From the NCBI GenBank assembly GCA_902797035.1, contig CADBRH010000047.1:1-46332 (forward strand): a DNA stretch of 46,332 nt, read 5' to 3'. The position numbers and the translations under genes are program-made. The notes under the pieces were generated by a model. It made no database searches and was not told the DNA's origin. It saw only the letters and a list, made by a program, of their open reading frames with translations. This document shows, piece by piece, positions 36,131 through 43,993 of this stretch. Source of the DNA: an uncultured Bacteroidia bacterium. GTDB lineage: Bacteria > Bacteroidota > Bacteroidia > Bacteroidales > UBA932. How positions within the stretch are numbered: position 1 is the stretch's first letter; each line of letters opens with the position of its first letter.

Positions 36131-37696
36131 TTATTTCTCAAGCTCGTAATCAAAACTATCAAAGAATGCGGTGCCGCCGTCCCCTATGGTGTTGTAGCTG
36201 AACAGGGCAGGGCGGACACCCTTCCAGTGGCCGAAACGGGCCCAGAGAAGAGAGCCGGAACCAAGGTATTCCTCCCCGTCGAGGCTGTAAACGAAAGTGA
36301 ATATGTTGGCGTTGGAATCGAACTTCAGGCGTATCCAGACTTTATCGGCCTCAAGCGGCGCGACAATCTTCTCGCCTTCCCCGTCGTCGAGGTAAAGTGA
36401 CTTCCCTTCCCCTGTCACCATCACTCCGAAACAGAAATTCTCCGCACCCATACAGGCCATGCCCGCTCGTTGTCCCTCGGCGAGCGAAGAGCAGTCCAAG
36501 ATCGTGGTATAGGTGCCGATATATCCCATCAACTTCTGGGTGATGGTGTTGCGGGCCGTCTTGAACGAGTCGGCCTTGAGGGCGTCTATGGCCAGGAAAC
36601 CGGGACGTCTCGTCAGAGACCATGCCTCGTCCACGGGATTGTGGTTGAACTGCCACTGGAGCCCGGGTATGGAACCGCTGAAGTCATCGGAAGACACTGG
36701 CAATGAGGGCGTGACCTTCTTTCTGGTCTTGGGCTTGACCCAGCCGTCCACCGGCTCTCCAACCCCGTTGCCGTCATAGTCCTCACCCATCACGGGCCAG
36801 CCGTCCTTCCAGCGCATGGGCTGGAGATGAACCACCCTGCCGAGGGGATCCCTGTACTGGAAATGCAGGAACCACCACTCCCCGTACGGGGTGTCAACGA
36901 TGGCGCCCTGATGGGGACCGTTGATAAAAGTCGATCCTGTCTCTAGAACCTTCCTGCTCTCATATGGGCCATAGATATCCTTGGAGCGGAGAATGGTCTG
37001 CCAACCATACTGTACCCCGCCCTCAGGGATACTCAGGTAATAATAATCCCCGACCTTGTGAAACTTCGTGCCCTCGGCGACCGGGCCCTCATAGACCGTC
37101 ACGCCGTCGTCCAGCAGTTCCTTGCCGTCAGGGGACATCTTATGCACGATGATCGGACCCGCGCCAACCTTGCTGTGACCGAGATAGGCCGACCCGTCAT
37201 CGTCCCAGAAGGGGCAGGGGTCCTCCCAACCGGCGGTCGCTTTCAGGCACCGCAGGGGCTCCCAAGGACCGGCCGGGTCCTCGGCCGAGCTCATGAACAG
37301 ACCCTCGTCCGGAGTGCAGAAATAGACATAATACCGTCCTTCATGGTAGCGAATGCTGGGGGCCCACGAGCCTCCCGCATAATGGTTCATCGTGTCCCAA
37401 CCGGGCTGGTCGAACCTGGAGTATATCTGGCTGATCAGTTTCCAGTTGACCAAGTCCTTGGACTCCAGGACCTGCATCCCCATGAAATGGAAGTCCGACG
37501 CGACCATGTAGTAAGTGTCCTTGACCCGGATGGCGTCAGGATCCGAATAATCGGCCACCAGTATGGGGTTGATGTAACGCCCGTCGCCGGTGTCTCCCCA
37601 AGCGTGGCCGTTCGGTTCCGGCTTCTCCCCGCAAGAGACAGCGGACAAGACAGCGGCACAAAAGAGGACGGTCTTAAGTAATATCCTGATATTCAT
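36131..37696 (-). CDS. Lipoprotein GH43 enzyme with C-terminal beta-sandwich
   Basis: This 521-residue protein has a lipobox AVSC (C22). The five-bladed propeller (about 40-325) has the GH43 triad: base D52 in ADYSDPDAIRV, D159 in GWEDPCPFWDDDG, and acid E208 in PVAEGTKFHKVGDYYYL. Residues about 335-521 are a concanavalin-like sandwich (DDFSGSIPGLQWQFNHNP) of the kind found in the GH43_12-type subgroup. Likely activities are alpha-L-arabinofuranosidase or beta-xylosidase. It begins 2 nt after the WbsX-like gene and abuts the next one, indicating a tightly coupled operon. Confidence 0.9.
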   Translation of the reverse strand: MNIRILLKTVLFCAAVLSAVSCGEKPEPNGHAWGDTGDGRYINPILVADYSDPDAIRVKDTYYMVASDFHFMGMQVLESKDLVNWKLISQIYSRFDQPGWDTMNHYAGGSWAPSIRYHEGRYYVYFCTPDEGLFMSSAEDPAGPWEPLRCLKATAGWEDPCPFWDDDGSAYLGHSKVGAGPIIVHKMSPDGKELLDDGVTVYEGPVAEGTKFHKVGDYYYLSIPEGGVQYGWQTILRSKDIYGPYESRKVLETGSTFINGPHQGAIVDTPYGEWWFLHFQYRDPLGRVVHLQPMRWKDGWPVMGEDYDGNGVGEPVDGWVKPKTRKKVTPSLPVSSDDFSGSIPGLQWQFNHNPVDEAWSLTRRPGFLAIDALKADSFKTARNTITQKLMGYIGTYTTILDCSSLAEGQRAGMACMGAENFCFGVMVTGEGKSLYLDDGEGEKIVAPLEADKVWIRLKFDSNANIFTFVYSLDGEEYLGSGSLLWARFGHWKGVRPALFSYNTIGDGGTAFFDSFDYELEK

Positions 37697-37698
37697 GA

Positions 37699-38877
37699 TT
37701 ATTCGTCCACAAAGACTTTCTTTACAGCGTCGAGATAGCCGTAGCCGAAGACATCGTCAGGCTGAAGGTAACTGGTCTCGGTCCACTCGTTCCAGGAATT
37801 GATTGTGATCAGTTTGTGCGTCTTGGGACGGGCGTCCAACCAGGCTTTGGCCTTCCTGAGGGCCGCCTCGAAACGCTCGGGGGTGTTGTCTTTCACAACC
37901 GCGCTGTCACCTGTGCGAGGACTGTTGTCCCATCCTATGCTGACATGGGGGTAGTAAGGGATCGTGAACTCCTTGTCCAACTTGTCCCACTCCTCATAGG
38001 CCCTGTCGAGGATATTCTGGTAGTCATCGTCCATCCAGATGAAATGGCAGAACTGGTAATGCGACATGCTGTTGAAGCCCAATTTGCGGGCGAAGGCGTC
38101 GCGCGGGCGCTCGGAGCCGGCTTTGGCGGCGTCAACACCGCTGTAGTTGAACTGGGTATCCCACATCGTGAACTGGAGCTCCAGATCCGGGAAGCCCGCC
38201 TTCTTGACCTCAGCGCGGAACCACTTCAGGGCGTCCACGGCGGCATCCACACCGCCTATCCCCTCGATGAAGGTGGTGACCTCGTAGATCATGAACACCG
38301 GCTTGCCGTCAATCTTGTAGTAGTTCGGCTGCTTGAAGAACATCTCGATGTTCCTCTTGCAGACTTTCTCGAACTCCTCGCGGTCCACTCCTCCCCTCCA
38401 GATGATGTTCTCACTGCCATATTTGGAAATACGTGTGTCCCAATAGTTCTCCACATTGTGGTTGGCCCACATAAGGTAGAATTTCATCTTGTCCCTGTTA
38501 CGGGCTTTCAGGAAACCGTTCGTGAGGGTCGTCTCCATGAAGGGCCTGCCGTCAAACCAGTACCAGTCGAATATGAACACGTTCACCCCGTGACCGACGG
38601 CCTGGTCGATTTCCATCTCCATCACCGCCGGGTCGGCCTCGTTGACATATCCCCAGAGAGGATGCCGGTCCCAATAATGGCCGGGATTGCGCTGCTGCAT
38701 GTTGTAAACGGTCTCCCACTCGCCCATTCCCTGGGGCCAGAAAGGCCTCAGGCGGGGGTCGTCGGCGGCGTAGGCGGGATAGAGGTAGGCAGCCACGTCA
38801 TACTTCTGCTGGGCCTTGAGCCCGAGGCTCAAGGTGGCCAGCGCTGTCAGGATAATGTATAATCTCTTCATGTTCAA
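37699..38877 (-). CDS. WbsX/GH99-like secreted protein
   Basis: This 392-residue protein has a Sec signal (cleavage about LKAQ, residue 23). Family traits of the WbsX/GH99-like group are AAYLYPAYAADD near the mature N-terminus, GVNVFIFDWYWFDGRP (97-112), GKPVFMIYE (191-199) and TINSWNEWTETSYLQPD (358-374). The last aligns with the NEWHEG-type motif of GH99. WbsX was named as a glycosyltransferase in O-antigen clusters, but a secreted copy within a PUL is better read as a glycosidase. Activity is unassigned. Confidence 0.82.
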   Translation of the reverse strand: MNMKRLYIILTALATLSLGLKAQQKYDVAAYLYPAYAADDPRLRPFWPQGMGEWETVYNMQQRNPGHYWDRHPLWGYVNEADPAVMEMEIDQAVGHGVNVFIFDWYWFDGRPFMETTLTNGFLKARNRDKMKFYLMWANHNVENYWDTRISKYGSENIIWRGGVDREEFEKVCKRNIEMFFKQPNYYKIDGKPVFMIYEVTTFIEGIGGVDAAVDALKWFRAEVKKAGFPDLELQFTMWDTQFNYSGVDAAKAGSERPRDAFARKLGFNSMSHYQFCHFIWMDDDYQNILDRAYEEWDKLDKEFTIPYYPHVSIGWDNSPRTGDSAVVKDNTPERFEAALRKAKAWLDARPKTHKLITINSWNEWTETSYLQPDDVFGYGYLDAVKKVFVDE

Positions 38878-38889
38878 GTGTTTTAATTA

Positions 38890-39930
38890 TTATCTGAAAT
38901 GAACTACATGGACATCCCCATTGTAGGTGGCCCCGACCGTGTACTGGATGGCTGTCGGGGAGAAACGCTCCTCGAAGAAACGGTGCATGTGCCCTGCCAG
39001 GATGGCCTTGAGAAGCGTCTGCCCCTTGAGCCAGGCGAGGAAATCCAAGGTGGGCTTGTCGGCCCTCTGCTGAACCTTACGGTAACGCCACTCCTGGCCT
39101 TCCGGGTAGGTCTTGCCCGGGTCGTATGTCTCGGTTATCTCGAGAGGGACTCCGGTGAGGTAGGCGCAGTTACCGTTCATGGCCTCAAGCTCTGACTTGC
39201 AGAACTCGGGGGTATAGACAGGGACATGGCAGAGCATCACCACAGGGAGACCCTTCTCCATCTCCTTCTCCATCCTCAGGCGCTGATCCTCCGTGAAATT
39301 GTAATACACGTCGTCCACAGCCACGAAATTCACCCCGTTGATTACCCGGCTGGCGAAAGTCAAGTCGTTGGGGAAAGCGCTCTGGACAGACTCCCGGCTG
39401 GACGCCTTGTAGGCCTCGTCCTCCTTGGCCTCGCCGACGTATTTGGAATACTCGTGATTCCCGGCGCACACGAACCAGTCCGCCATCAGCATGTATCTGG
39501 CCGTCATGTCCAGATTGGCCTCCGAAACGAAATCATACATGTCGCCGGTGTGCATCATGTACATTCCGTGGTCGTTGGCGTGACGGATGGCCTCCTCCAA
39601 ATAATGCTCGCCGAAACCCATGTACCTTTCCCGGCGGGCGGCAAGCCACGCCTTCCTCTCGTCGTCGCGATCGTCGGAGAGCGTGATGTGGGTGTCGGAG
39701 ATATGCATCACGTCAAAGGGCTTCGTCGCTCCGATGTCGATTGTTATCTCTTTGATATTAAGAGGTTTGAATCCCTCAACATCCCTGGATATCCTATCCT
39801 TGAAGTCTAGCGGAGGGATGACGCCATCACCTTTCCCCGCCTTTATCGAGCCGCCTTTAGGGACGCATCCCGACAACGCCAGCCCGGCGGCCGCGGCGCC
39901 TGAAACCTTTATGAAATCTCTCCTGTCCAT
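38890..39930 (-). CDS. Tat-lipoprotein calcineurin-like metallophosphoesterase
   Basis: This 346-residue protein has a twin-arginine leader (DRRDFIKVSG) with lipobox LSGC (C22). All metallophosphoesterase motifs are visible in order: DTH (79-81), GDMYD (129-133), GNHEY (157-161), CHVPVY and, near the C-terminus, GHMHRF. The expected role is hydrolysis of a phosphate mono- or diester outside the cytoplasm. With the histidine phosphatase, the PA14 phosphodiesterase-like protein and the MBL protein, it makes four such hydrolases in one unit. The leader is close to that of the MBL protein at 26381-27304. Confidence 0.88.
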   Translation of the reverse strand: MDRRDFIKVSGAAAAGLALSGCVPKGGSIKAGKGDGVIPPLDFKDRISRDVEGFKPLNIKEITIDIGATKPFDVMHISDTHITLSDDRDDERKAWLAARRERYMGFGEHYLEEAIRHANDHGMYMMHTGDMYDFVSEANLDMTARYMLMADWFVCAGNHEYSKYVGEAKEDEAYKASSRESVQSAFPNDLTFASRVINGVNFVAVDDVYYNFTEDQRLRMEKEMEKGLPVVMLCHVPVYTPEFCKSELEAMNGNCAYLTGVPLEITETYDPGKTYPEGQEWRYRKVQQRADKPTLDFLAWLKGQTLLKAILAGHMHRFFEERFSPTAIQYTVGATYNGDVHVVHFR

Positions 39931-39940
39931 ATTCTTGGTT

Positions 39941-40945
39941 TTATTTTAACTCCAATCCCTCGTGAACGGCGTAGCCGATGTATTCCATACTCTCGTCACG
40001 GCCGTTGTACCATAGTTGCCAACGGTTGTTCTCCTCGTCCCTGAAAACACTGGGCTTATAACACGACGAGGCGTCGAAATAGCCCGGTGTCGGAGCCACC
40101 AAAGGATTGGTTTCCAGCCGTTTCCACTGCCTTATGCCATCCGGTGAGACCGCCGCGCCGATGTTCGCCGTGTCGATGTCCGAGTAGCCGATGTAGAACA
40201 TGATGAAAGAGCCGTCGGGAAGCGGATGCACCTCGCAGCCGCCTATGCGGTCCCTCTCCCAGCCCTCGCCGTGGACGAATATGGGATTGAGCGGGGAACG
40301 CTCCCAGTTAATACCGTCCCTCGACTCGGCGTAGGCGATCATGTTAGGCTCGTAGGTCTCGCCGCAGGCGTACCACATCCGGAAGACTCCCCTGTCCTCG
40401 TCGAAAAGGACATACGGATTCATGACGGAGTAGCCCTCGTAATTGTATGTCGGGATCAAAACCGGGTCCGTCGTGACGCGCTCGAAAGTCTCGCCGTCTT
40501 CCGAGACAGCGTAACCTATCTTGCTGTAACCTCTGGCTTGTCCGGTGTACCACATGTGGTAAACCCCGTTCAGATACAAAGTGCAGGACCTGTTGATATT
40601 GTCCTCCCAACCGCTGGACTCGTCATATTCAAGAACGATCTTCGGATCGGTCCAGATGACGCCGTCCTCGCTCCGGCACAAGGCTATGGCCTTTTTGGGG
40701 CGCCACGAGAAATACATGTTGTATTTGGCGGAACCTTCGGGGATCACGTTCACATCAAAGCAAGTTCCCAGCTCAGGGCTTCCGAGGACTGGTCCGCCCC
40801 CGAGTTTCACCCATCCGTTATCGTGTCCGGCGGCGGGGATGAACTCCGGGATAAGGTCATCCTGACCGGCTCCGGCAAGCGTCCGGTTGTCCTTGCAGGA
40901 GCAGCAGATGGCCAACAGTATCGGGAAGAGAATCAGTTTTTTCAT
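39941..40945 (-). CDS. Lipoprotein five-bladed beta-propeller, glycosidase-like (GH43/GH32/GH130 type)
   Basis: This 334-residue protein starts with a short signal and a cysteine cluster (ICCSC, 13-17), so lipidation is likely though the exact Cys is unclear. The mature part has repeated propeller blades with the pattern Y-x-M-W-Y and S-x-D-G: YNMYFSWRPKKAIALCRSEDG, then YHMWYTGQARGYSKIGYAVSEDG, FRMWYACGE, FIMFYIGYSD and WQLWYNGRDE. This fits glycosidase or phosphorylase propellers of the GH43, GH32/68 and GH130 groups. A clear catalytic triad is not obvious, so an assigned family would be a guess. It follows GH92 by 43 nt, a gap with a possible promoter. Confidence 0.75.
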   Translation of the reverse strand: MKKLILFPILLAICCSCKDNRTLAGAGQDDLIPEFIPAAGHDNGWVKLGGGPVLGSPELGTCFDVNVIPEGSAKYNMYFSWRPKKAIALCRSEDGVIWTDPKIVLEYDESSGWEDNINRSCTLYLNGVYHMWYTGQARGYSKIGYAVSEDGETFERVTTDPVLIPTYNYEGYSVMNPYVLFDEDRGVFRMWYACGETYEPNMIAYAESRDGINWERSPLNPIFVHGEGWERDRIGGCEVHPLPDGSFIMFYIGYSDIDTANIGAAVSPDGIRQWKRLETNPLVAPTPGYFDASSCYKPSVFRDEENNRWQLWYNGRDESMEYIGYAVHEGLELK

Positions 40946-40962
40946 TTCTATGTCATTAAATA

Positions 40963-40995
40963 CAAAAGATAATGATTATCCTTCAAAATCACAAA
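40963..40995 (-). promoter_or_regulatory. Possible internal promoter before the propeller gene
   Basis: On the minus strand TTTG (40992-40995, overlapping the GH92 stop), a 20-nt spacer and TATCTTTTG (40963-40971) resemble the Bacteroides promoter, with one extra base in the -7 element. It would start transcription about 10 nt before the gene at 40945. The match may be chance. Confidence 0.28.
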
Positions 40996-43880
40996 TGATG
41001 AGACAGGGCGCCGGCTGGAATCGGCTCGAAGTCTCCGGACGACGGGCTTTTCCAACTCCAGGAAAGCGTCTGTCCCTCATAATCCTCAAGGTAAACGAGG
41101 CGGAAGGCATGAAGCCCCTCCCTTAGGGCTATGCGACCGGTGGCGGTGTAGTCGGAGTGGGAGCCGTCATTGTTCACAGCGAGGCGGCCGTCAATCTCCA
41201 GCACGCTTCCGTCGTCACTCCTGAGGGCGAACTCCCAAAGACCGTCCTCAGGAATGTCAAGATAACCAGTGAACACATATCCGAAATGGTCCTCGTCAGG
41301 AGCGTCGGAGATGGAGGGTGTCGGCATGGTCCCGTTGGAAACCACCGGGGAAGACAGCACATCGGCGGCTTTCTTAAACTCGCCAAGATGGTATGTGTAG
41401 AGGCATCCGGGACTGGTGGAAGAGACATTATCAGCCGGGAGATACTCAATCGGGAAAGCATGTACAGTCATCTCAGGACTAGGCTCGAAGCCATCCTTGA
41501 AAGCTCTTGCCACCAGGTAGACATCCTGGTCTATAATGAATGGCTTATCATACAGGGTAAGGTCCACCGAGATGTCCTCTCCGTCAATGAAATAACGTAT
41601 CTCGGCACCTTCTGTGCGGGAACGGAGTTCAGCCATGAATTCTTTGTCAAAAAAGCGGGGATCCCCTACCAAATACGGAGTGGAGACGACCTTACCATCC
41701 GACAATGAGTATGGGGCCTTCATCGCGTCCATGTCGTGAACAGGTTCCTTCGACAACTTAAAAGAAAGCTCGCCACCACCCGTTAACTGGTCATAGGTTA
41801 TGTACCGAGCCTCGATCGGCACGCCGTTTAGCGACACTTCTTTGATGTATGAGTATTCCGGATGGTCAGCGCTTATTATCAACTTGTTCCCATTTCCAAA
41901 AGTAACCGTCGCTTTCGGGAAGACGGGAGCTGAGAACACAAATTCTCCCGTACCCGGGCAGAGAGGATAGAAGCCAAGGGCGGCGAATACATACCAGGCG
42001 CTCATCTGGCCGCAGTCCTCGTTGCCGCATAGGCCGTCGGGTCCAGTAGCATACAGATTATCAATTATTTCCCTGACATAGCGCTGGGTGGAAGACGGAT
42101 CGCCAAGAGCCGTGTACAGCCATGCGGTGGCGTGGTCAGGCTCGTTTCCGTGGGCATATTTGCCGATACGACCTGTCACGAACCACTCGGCGTGGTCATC
42201 AAGACTCTCGTAACCCTCGGAGAACAACGAATCCAAAGAGGCCTTGGCCGCTTGTGTACCGCCTGATAGGGCGGCGAAACCAGCCACATCGTGTATCACG
42301 AAATGACGGTACTGCCAAGCGGTGGCCTCCGTGTAGTCACGCGAGGACTCCCTGCCGGTCCCGTCGGGAGTGAACGGGGCCCTCCAGTTTCCGTCGGAGT
42401 CCTTTCCCCGGAAGAATCCCGTGGAAGTATCCAGGATATTCCTGTAGCGGAGCGCTCTGGCGTCATATTCAGCGGCTATCTCAGCATGGCCGAGCGACTC
42501 CGCCATACGGGCTATGCACCAATCATCGTAGGCATATTCAAGAGTCATCGAAACTGACTGAGGGGTCAAGTCGCAAGGAATGTAACCATATTGGTTGTAC
42601 CAATCAGTGGCGGGATAGGAATTAGAGGAAGCGATCATCGCCTCTAACGCCTTCTCACCGTCGAAACCCCTTATTCCCCGCAGCCAGGCGTCCGCTATCA
42701 CCGAGACGGAATGATAGCCGATCATGCAGTCCACCTCATCTCCCCATAGTGGCCACAGAGGAAGCTGGCCGTTAAGGTCGTACATATCCAACATGCTGAA
42801 AACCATTCCTCTCACAAGATCCGGTTCCAGCAGGGTCATGAGGGGGTTCCATGTACGGAACGTGTCCCAGAGGGACAATGGGAAATAGTATCCCATTCCG
42901 GAAGGGACTGTCCTGACCTCCCCGAGATGGTTCTTGTAACGGCCGTCAAGGTCTGCCATCTGGTTGGGAACGACAAGACAGTGGTAAAGGGCGGTGTAGA
43001 AAACCTTCCGGCGCTCTTTGTCTCCTCCTTCCACGGCGATTCTGCCCAGACTGGAGTTCCATGCGACTTCAGAGGCTCTTGAAGCGACATCGAAATCGGT
43101 CCCTGGAATCTCCGCGAGACGGTTATTCTCAGCTCCTTCCTCATCAACGGAGGATAATCCAACGCTGATGGTGAGACGCTTTGTGGTTTCAGGGAAAGTG
43201 AGGAGATAGCGGTCATGCCCGTCTGAGACACATTCTTCGATTGGTTCAGAGAATAAGGCGGAGAAATACACCCACCGGTCAGGAGCCCAGCCTTTCACAT
43301 GCCTGCCACCCACAATCCGGTCGTCAGAAACAACATTAAAGAATATCCCGTCGGCCTTGGCGAAAGCTAAAGTATGGCCCATATCCACCAGAATCCTCCT
43401 TTTCCCTTTCCCTGAGAAAGAATAGCGATGGCAACCTGTATGCGACAAAGCTGTCATCTCGGCCGTGATGCCCAGAGTAGGGAATTTGACACGGTAATAT
43501 CCGGCGCTCGCTTTCTCGTTTTTATGTGAGAAAGGAAGCGGAGGAACCACATAGCCCTCCTCACCCTGAGGAACTTCCCCGATAACCGGCACAAAAAGGA
43601 AATCACCGAGATCCCCTTGACCGGTACCGCTGAGATGGGTGTGGGAGAAGCCAAGAATCAGGCTGTCTGTATCGTGGTAGCCAGCCACTCCCCCATTAAC
43701 AGTATCAGGCCCCAATTGAACAAGGCCGAACGGGGCCGACGCGGCTGGGGTGGTGTGGCCGTCCAAGGCGGTTCCTATGAAAGGGTCAGCTTCCTTTTCC
43801 TGACTCGCTTCGGAAGAGCAGGCGACAACCGCGGCGAGCGCCACCAAAATAAGAAAGCGCGACAGTTTATCCATATTCAT
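40989..43880 (-). CDS. Lipoprotein GH92 alpha-mannosidase-type enzyme with C-terminal PA14
   Basis: This 963-residue protein has a lipobox VVAC (C21). The GH92 N-domain has DPFIGTALDGHTTPAASAPFG (32-52) and GFSHTHLSGTGQGDLGD (77-93). The (alpha/alpha)6 domain has the likely acid E518 in YTEATAWQY, HGNEPDHATAWLY (577-589) and the base-bearing motif GNEDCGQMSAWYVF (619-632). A chitobiase-C-like domain (about 740-815) precedes a PA14 module (827-963; DHFGYVF, SDDGSVLEIDG). GH92 enzymes are calcium-dependent exo-alpha-mannosidases; linkage cannot be read here. It is the first enzyme gene after susD, separated by 113 nt with a hairpin. Met codons at 43880 and 43874 are both possible starts. Confidence 0.92.
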   Translation of the reverse strand: MNMDKLSRFLILVALAAVVACSSEASQEKEADPFIGTALDGHTTPAASAPFGLVQLGPDTVNGGVAGYHDTDSLILGFSHTHLSGTGQGDLGDFLFVPVIGEVPQGEEGYVVPPLPFSHKNEKASAGYYRVKFPTLGITAEMTALSHTGCHRYSFSGKGKRRILVDMGHTLAFAKADGIFFNVVSDDRIVGGRHVKGWAPDRWVYFSALFSEPIEECVSDGHDRYLLTFPETTKRLTISVGLSSVDEEGAENNRLAEIPGTDFDVASRASEVAWNSSLGRIAVEGGDKERRKVFYTALYHCLVVPNQMADLDGRYKNHLGEVRTVPSGMGYYFPLSLWDTFRTWNPLMTLLEPDLVRGMVFSMLDMYDLNGQLPLWPLWGDEVDCMIGYHSVSVIADAWLRGIRGFDGEKALEAMIASSNSYPATDWYNQYGYIPCDLTPQSVSMTLEYAYDDWCIARMAESLGHAEIAAEYDARALRYRNILDTSTGFFRGKDSDGNWRAPFTPDGTGRESSRDYTEATAWQYRHFVIHDVAGFAALSGGTQAAKASLDSLFSEGYESLDDHAEWFVTGRIGKYAHGNEPDHATAWLYTALGDPSSTQRYVREIIDNLYATGPDGLCGNEDCGQMSAWYVFAALGFYPLCPGTGEFVFSAPVFPKATVTFGNGNKLIISADHPEYSYIKEVSLNGVPIEARYITYDQLTGGGELSFKLSKEPVHDMDAMKAPYSLSDGKVVSTPYLVGDPRFFDKEFMAELRSRTEGAEIRYFIDGEDISVDLTLYDKPFIIDQDVYLVARAFKDGFEPSPEMTVHAFPIEYLPADNVSSTSPGCLYTYHLGEFKKAADVLSSPVVSNGTMPTPSISDAPDEDHFGYVFTGYLDIPEDGLWEFALRSDDGSVLEIDGRLAVNNDGSHSDYTATGRIALREGLHAFRLVYLEDYEGQTLSWSWKSPSSGDFEPIPAGALSHHL

Positions 43881-43903
43881 TCTTGTTTATTACCTTCTTC
43901 CCT

Positions 43904-43911
43904 CAAATTTA
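43904..43911 (-). promoter_or_regulatory. Possible -7 promoter element upstream of GH92
   Basis: TAAATTTG on the minus strand matches the Bacteroides TAnnTTTG element, 24 nt before the first GH92 start codon and just beyond the hairpin at 43935-43971. No good TTTG is found about 20 nt upstream, so support is weak. Confidence 0.25.
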
Positions 43912-43934
43912 AGGATTAATTCTGACTAATAAGA

Positions 43935-43971
43935 GAGGCCGGGCGAGAATCTGAAGTTCTCGTCCGGCCTC
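43935..43971 (-). terminator. Hairpin between susD and GH92, probable attenuator or processing stem
   Basis: Arms 43935-43949 and 43957-43971 pair over 15 positions (14 Watson-Crick and one G-T on the DNA as written) around a 7-nt loop. The stem begins 22 nt after the susD stop on the minus strand. What follows is AT-rich but lacks a strong T-run, so partial termination or 3'-end protection of the susCD message is more likely than complete stop. Confidence 0.6.
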
Positions 43972-43993
43972 CCTTCAAGCTATAGAGGAAGGG

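Noticed and set aside
37816-38862. Plus-strand open frame of 348 codons opposite the WbsX-like gene
   Set aside because: It is fully antisense to a gene with clear family motifs; long antisense frames are common here because of third-position GC bias.
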